64,000 nucleotides of DNA, taken from Lepidurus packardi. Lineage: Eukaryota > Arthropoda > Branchiopoda > Notostraca > Triopsidae. This document shows, piece by piece, positions 59,801-64,000 of this stretch (the stretch's first letter is position 1; each line of letters begins with the position of its first letter). The stretch lies in assembly GCA_023053545.1 (NCBI GenBank), contig JAKZAN010000007.1, positions 8,866,001 through 8,930,000 on the forward strand, in the 5' to 3' direction. Made by a program: the position numbers and the translations under genes. The notes under the pieces are model-generated. The model was given only the letters and a program-made list of their open reading frames with translations. It was not told the origin of the DNA and did no database searches.

Positions 59801-62262
59801 GCAGTGTGGAGGGGAAATGGTGGATACACCTTGTTCGCGAATTGGTCACATTTACCGCAAATATGCTCCGTTTCCTAACAATGCCAAAGGAGATTTCGTG
59901 GGCCGAGTAAAGGAAGATTTATTAATCGCGTGGGGGTGTTTTTAATGTTTGTCTCGTGGTTTACGACTAGAATTATAAAAGAGTGGCCGAGGTGTGGATG
60001 GATGAGTACAAGGAGCATCTGTACAACCGGCGGCCGCAGTATCGTAACTTGAATCCGGGCGATCTCACGGAGCAATTAGCGGTACGCGAGAGGTTGCATT
60101 GCAAATCCTTTAAGTGGTTTATGACGGAAGTAGCCTTCGACTTGCCCCGAAAGTACCCGCCCGTAGAGCCACCGGATTTTGCAACAGGCGAGGTACGTAC
60201 CCCTATTGGGGAGTTTATTAGCTTTTGGGCGGTTAACAAAGGCTTTTGCTTAAGAGCTTTCTTATTTTTACCGAGGGTTGCCATGGATGTGCGTGGGTTG
60301 ACGTACCGTACTAGAATTTCCTTTAGGTAACGTAGAGATCCTTTGTAATTTTTGGCGGCAGCAGTCTTAGCGTTACTACGGCTCGTCTTTCGAAAGTAAC
60401 AGTACAATAAAGGGAGTTGGGCCTTTTCTCATTGTTGAAAGACGGCCAAAGGGGGAAGTACCAGCCGAAGGAACGCTATCGTTCCAGCAATAGACAAGCC
60501 AATTCTTCCTGCGTAAATATTTTGGGGATATTTATAGTACGTACATACGGCACGATCGAATTTACTAGCTTTTAGTATTGGGGATGGGTTATATACTTTC
60601 TGAGCTGCTAGACTACTATGATGTGAAACACGTACATTATGTACATGATGTACGTTAACCGTATGTACCCGATACACGCTAACATGGCGTGTGTTTACAT
60701 TATGTAGATACTGTAAGTTGAAAGTATGTATGCAATGTACGTTTATATTACGTGCATAATGTACATTAGCAAAACAAACTTCGTAAATACTCACGTACAT
60801 TAGCATTATTTAAAACATTATTATTATATAATAGAAGTTGAAAGTATGTATATAAGGTACATTATGTACATTAAAATGCATATATCATGTACTCTAACAA
60901 TAGTACATCATTTATGCTTACATTATGTACAAGATTGATGCTAAACATAAGGTACGTTAACATTATGCACATCATGTACATTAACAATGCATACATCATG
61001 TACTCTAACAGTAGTACATCATTTATGCTTATATTATGTACAAGCTTGATGCTAAACATAAGGTACGTTAACATTATGCACATCATGTACATTAACAATG
61101 CATACATCATGTACTCTAACAGTAGTACATCATGTATGCGTACATTATGTACAAGCTTAATGCTGACCATGGTATTCCTTACTATTGTGTTAGTGCTCGT
61201 TACGTACATGGTGTATGTTATGCACATTCTTTGAGATTTTGTACACGTACTTGAATGGGCGTATCCTTTCTTTGCAGCTAAGTGAATTGATTGTTTTGGC
61301 TGTGCAGTTATACACGTAATTAATGTACATAATGTACGTGATTTGTGCATGTTTTTCCAAGTTTTATAAAAAATTCGCGTGTCTGTTCGTAATTCGTAAT
61401 GTCTTTCTCTCACTTGGAAAGAGCTGAGGGACTTACAAGACGTTATGTGCTAACGTACTGTACCTTATGTACTCATGCATATAAGAAGGTGTAAGACTTC
61501 ATTAGCTTTCGGGTGGTTGGCAGTGCCTTTTGTTTTCTGCTTTGGGAGTTACTGAGCTAGCCTTGTAAACCGTGTTGTTTTGTAGCCACGTACTAATGGA
61601 AGCACTTAGGTTCGTAGTGTGGCAGGTTCCACTCTGTGCGTTGACACGCAATTTAAACAGGAAAACGAACGGTTTAATCTAGCCTTGTGCGCAACAGACC
61701 ATCCCGGACAGTCGGCTGAGCAGGTACGTACACGTATTTTCCTACCAAATTTTCCACCCGAAGGAGACAATTTCATACTTACGTGCCGGCGCGTTTTGTT
61801 CGGTGGATTCCTGTTTATTCAGAAATTTGCGTTGACATGGCACAAAGACATACGGCCCCAGAACCGAGGAGTCTGTTGGGATGTGTCCGGTTCAGAAGCA
61901 CGTGCGCCAGTACTTCTTTGGAATTGCCATGGGTCCCAAGGCAATCAGTTGTGGCGCTACATTCCCGTAAATAAGCAGTCTTCTCTTATCTCATGCATGC
62001 ATATCGTATCTTGTTTTGCATTTTACATCCAACCTTGCCTGGATCTAATGGCAAGTCACATTCATGTACTTTTGATGTACGCGTATAGGATAAGCAATGG
62101 TTGGTCCACGGCGGTAATCCCCGTTGTCTCGATGCCGACCTGGCACGAAAGGAACTCTTCGTGTCCACCTGCAATGAAAACGCCGATACCCAGAAGTGGG
62201 TTTTTGAACATTTCAACCGTACAGCATTACTGCTCTTTGATTCTTCAGGGCCTGATGTCTAA
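53842..62262 (+). CDS. GALNT10: GALNT10-type polypeptide N-acetylgalactosaminyltransferase, complete, 12 exons
   Basis: Transfers GalNAc from UDP-GalNAc to Ser/Thr, the first step of mucin-type O-glycosylation, in the Golgi. Exons: 53842-54042, 54724-54793, 54844-55009, 55110-55273, 56639-56827, 56935-57112, 59594-59711, 59796-59906, 59971-60192, 61610-61723, 61823-61966, 62089-62262. All are GT-AG; phases join into 616 codons. Type II layout: basic cytoplasmic tail (1-16), membrane anchor (about 17-33), stem, GT-A catalytic domain and a ricin-type lectin domain (474-616). Seen: [19 protein letters not shown], the metal-binding D249-A-H251, the Gal/GalNAc-T motif around [12 protein letters not shown] (345-356), H380 (GHIYRK), and [10 protein letters not shown]. 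The lectin repeats carry CVD, CWD and CLD with Q553-L-W and Q594-[23 protein letters not shown] and YPPVEPP favour GALNT10 over other isoforms. Length matches the family (~600). The ATG has A at -3. Introns 1, 4, 6 and 9 are swollen by repeats. Confidence 0.95.
54167..54541 (+). repeat. ~375-bp dispersed repeat, copy B (GALNT10 intron 1)
   Basis: About 90% like copy A at 43757-44132 and in the same orientation. It ends with CCACTAGATGGCG (54514-54526), a close match to the core CTCF motif; copy A has a weaker CCATAGATGGCG at the same point. It sits wholly inside intron 1 of the GALNT10 gene. Confidence 0.88.
55325..56260. repeat. Array of ~40 copies of a 22-23-bp perfect hairpin (GALNT10 intron 4)
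   Basis: The unit AACTGTTTAACTAACAGTT plus TTTG repeats about 40 times with few changes. AACTGTT and AACAGTT are exact reverse complements around a 5-nt TAACT loop. Variants swap TTTTTG, TTTTGG and TTTTTC between hairpins and form blocks of like units, a sign of local amplification. There is a longer register of ~35 bp near 55830-56060, where extra AACTTTC pieces appear. Confidence 0.95.
57085..57485 (+). repeat. ~200-bp tandem duplication covering the end of GALNT10 exon 6 and its donor
   Basis: The last ~23 nt of exon 6 plus its donor and ~170 nt of intron (from CTCAAGCATCCGTCAGAACC at 57088) are repeated from 57294. The repeated exon end has lost the exon start, so it is intronic. The copy's donor reads AAGTACATTG instead of AAGTACGTTG. 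Confidence 0.92.
57970..59030. repeat. ~151-bp tandem array, seven copies (GALNT10 intron 6)
   Basis: Seven units carry GGCGCCATCTGTGACTGTTT (first copy AGCGCC) near 58053, 58195, 58345, 58497, 58648, 58799 and 58949. This is followed by TTAAGGTATACGGGA and GGTTTGAAATACTAG. Two subtypes alternate (GTTTCACGTTAATAAATTAAG versus GTTTCGCATTAATAACTTAAG, each quoted in part), suggesting a two-unit higher-order repeat. A shorter AAGTCAAAAGTC run follows at 59100-59145. Confidence 0.93.
60640..61345. repeat. GTAC/ATGTAC-rich tandem repeat (GALNT10 intron 9)
   Basis: Units of ~118-125 bp (TGCATACATCATGTACTCTA at about 60982 and 61098, with a diverged copy near 60866) sit in a wider stretch crowded with GTACAT, ATGTAC and ACATTATGTAC. 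Long open frames on both strands here (115 and 180 codons) are by-products, rich in Met, Tyr, Ile and Asn. Confidence 0.88.
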
Positions 62263-62724
62263 ATTTTTTGCCATAGTAGGCCACAAATATTATTTTTTAA
62301 AGTTTTTATTATTATTGTTGTTGTTTTATCCCGGGAGCGGCCAGTTGTAAACTTTTGGCCGTTGACTTTTTAAAAAGACATTATAATGTAGCATTCCGTT
62401 TTTAACCAAAACTGCAGTGGCACTAAGCTTTTGTTATGATTTGCGTGTGATGAAACTTGTGCCATGGCTCACAAAGATGGTATTACCACGTTTGAATTGA
62501 GAATAATTGTTTTTCTTTGTAATTTAAGTTGATTCATGGTGCCTTATTGTAAAGGAAACTGGGATTGCGTTCTTTACCTTGAACTGATTGGGGTTGGGGT
62601 GTAGTAAAAACGTTTTGGTCACAAAGTGTGTGGCAGAAATGCCAAGGCAATCGATCCTTTCTCCAGTGCCAGTAGTTGATTTTGCCTCATGTTTGTGATA
62701 CACGAACCCACATGTTCACTTGAC

Positions 62725-63145
62725 TCAAATTCATCGTCCATTTACACATTTACGCATTTACGATAGACAGAATCAGAGTTCTAGTATCACTTGGAATTTG
62801 TACCAGTTTTCCAGTCTTGGGACTCTTCTCGGGAATTCTTGGGAATCTTCTCGACGCGTTTATAATTCCGTACAACAGCATAATCATCCGCACTCTTACA
62901 AGTACTAACGTAACACTGTAAAAGCGTTCAAATTCGCTATTTAAGTACATTTCACATTTACACATTTACGACAGAATCATTCTAGAATCGTTCTAGTATC
63001 CACTTGGGATTTGTACCAGTTTTCCAGTCTTGGGATTCTATCTTCTCGACGCGTTTATAATTCCGTACAACAGCATAATCACCCGCACTCTTACAAGTAC
63101 TAATGTAACACTGTAAAAGCGTTTCAAATTCGCAATTTAAGTTTA
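62725..63145. repeat. ~220-bp tandem duplication downstream of GALNT10
   Basis: Two copies begin CACATTTACG (62748 and 62958) and end GTAACACTGTAAAAGCGTT (about 62925 and 63122). The second lacks a ~20-nt GGGAATTCTTGGGAATCTTC piece. Confidence 0.92.
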
Positions 63146-63654
63146 GTAGAAAGTTTGGGTAGTATGAGTTTATTTTGAATTTTAGCGCCACTCTAGCGGC
63201 AAGTTTTGGTACTATATTGGCTGTTATGGTGCATGGATTGAAACACGTAAGACGTGTTGCTTTGTGATCAATTGTGAGGTGAGTTTCTCTGTGTTTAGTT
63301 CCTGAAGCCTTTAGTGTGTATCATGTGTGTTTGTCCGAAACTCCGGTGTAGAATTCATGTGTTTAAAATGGAGTGATATGCTTTTGATTGAGCTCTGGTA
63401 TGTAACTTAGAATCTTAGCTGTCATTGGAAAGCTTAACATGTGTCTTCTAATGTTGTTTTGACGATAAGCAACTTAGGGAAAACAGCACTTACCAACTGC
63501 TTTCCACTATACATGGTTCGCTCTCTATTCGATCGAAATGGAACTTTCACAAGCTTCTGCAGTTTGGAGTTCCTTATTGTACGTTATTCATTGTTGAATC
63601 TCGTTGGATTTCAAGCCAACATCAAAAGGTTTTGTAAGCACGGGAGTCTCTGTT

Positions 63655-63985
63655 ACTTATGATTAGTAATGCTACCTATTATTGTTAGTACTTATGATTA
63701 GTAATGCTAATGCTGATTAGTTTTGAGATAGAATGCAAAAGTCTTTCTTGTGAGAAAAAGAAAAATGGCGATGGAAGAACACGTTTCACGGGTCGAAGCT
63801 CGTGCTACCTATTATTATTAGTACTTATGATTAGTAATAGTACTAGTAATGTTATTTATGATTAGTAATGCTAATGCTGATTAGTTTTGCATTAGAATGC
63901 AAAAGTCTTTCTTGGGAGAAAAAGAAAAATGGCGATGGAAGAACACGTGTCACGGGTCGAAGCACGTGGCTTCACGTTATTATGA
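63655..63985. repeat. ~165-bp duplication containing ATGGCGATGGAAGAACACGT
   Basis: Two copies, each with ATTAGTACTTATGATTAGTA, TGCAAAAGTCTTTCTTG and a start-like AAAAATGGCGATGGAAGAAC (ATG at 63764 and 63930). Each ATG opens a short frame (MAMEEHVSRVEAR) that leads into repeat sequence or runs toward the window edge. Confidence 0.85.
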
Positions 63986-64000
63986 TTTTACGCCATCTTG

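Larger units (their letters stand above)
62263..64000. other. Intergenic DNA right of GALNT10
   Basis: After the GALNT10 stop I see no clear poly(A) signal. The region contains two tandem duplications (62725-63145 and 63655-63985) and no ORF with recognised domains. A short open segment at 63219-63280 ends before a GTGAGT donor and contains a Cys-rich KTCCFVINCE phrase, but lacks an in-frame ATG. Confidence 0.5.

Noticed and set aside
60871-61413. 180-codon minus-strand ORF in GALNT10 intron 9
   Set aside because: Low-complexity Met/Tyr/Ile/Leu repeats generated by the GTAC-rich tandem array.

Overview
The window reads as animal nuclear DNA, most probably from a non-dipteran arthropod. Three multi-exon protein genes can be assembled from it, and all their introns follow the GT-AG rule. 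Most introns are 50-200 nt, with a few of 0.7-3.7 kb that are filled with repeats. Short interstitial runs of the arthropod telomere motif (CCTAA/TTAGG)n occur between 8.87 and 11.13 kb. I see no bacterial operons, rRNA, CRISPR array or recognisable tRNA. The species cannot be named from the sequence.

Layout. At 0.27-2.6 kb there is a ~495-bp satellite whose unit carries a long hairpin. From 2.6 to 6.7 kb I see low-information intergenic DNA. At 6,695-12,499 on the minus strand lies a complete seven-exon gene for an ESE-type (ELF3/EHF/ELF5) ETS transcription factor with PNT, AT-hook and ETS domains. From 12.5 to 44.25 kb is a long, repeat-dense intergenic region with at least eight independent local tandem arrays or duplications. 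It holds a few uncharacterised ORFs or exon-like segments, but I could not assemble a gene there. At 44,253-49,156 on the plus strand is a ten-exon gene for an LMO7/LIMCH1/Smallish-type LIM protein. At 50,238-50,396 there is an orphan THAP-domain first exon between two direct repeats. At 53,842-62,262 on the plus strand is a twelve-exon gene for a GALNT10-type polypeptide GalNAc-transferase. The last 1.7 kb holds two further tandem duplications.

The three genes do not form a pathway. The ETS protein is a nuclear regulator of the kind that controls epithelial differentiation, the LIM protein belongs to a family of cell-junction and actomyosin regulators, and the transferase starts mucin-type O-glycosylation in the Golgi. 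All three have roles known from epithelia, but the sequence does not show that the linkage matters.

The exon models were built by hand from splice signals, protein-family fit and intron phase. In all three genes every exon keeps frame, giving 508, 1,360 and 616 residues with no internal stops. The most striking unexplained material is the repeat content. It includes a four-copy 560-bp array that keeps a 61-codon ORF and CTCF-like motifs, a GALNT10 intron filled with about 40 copies of a small perfect hairpin, and a partial duplication of a GALNT10 exon together with its splice donor. I found no convincing new biological system.
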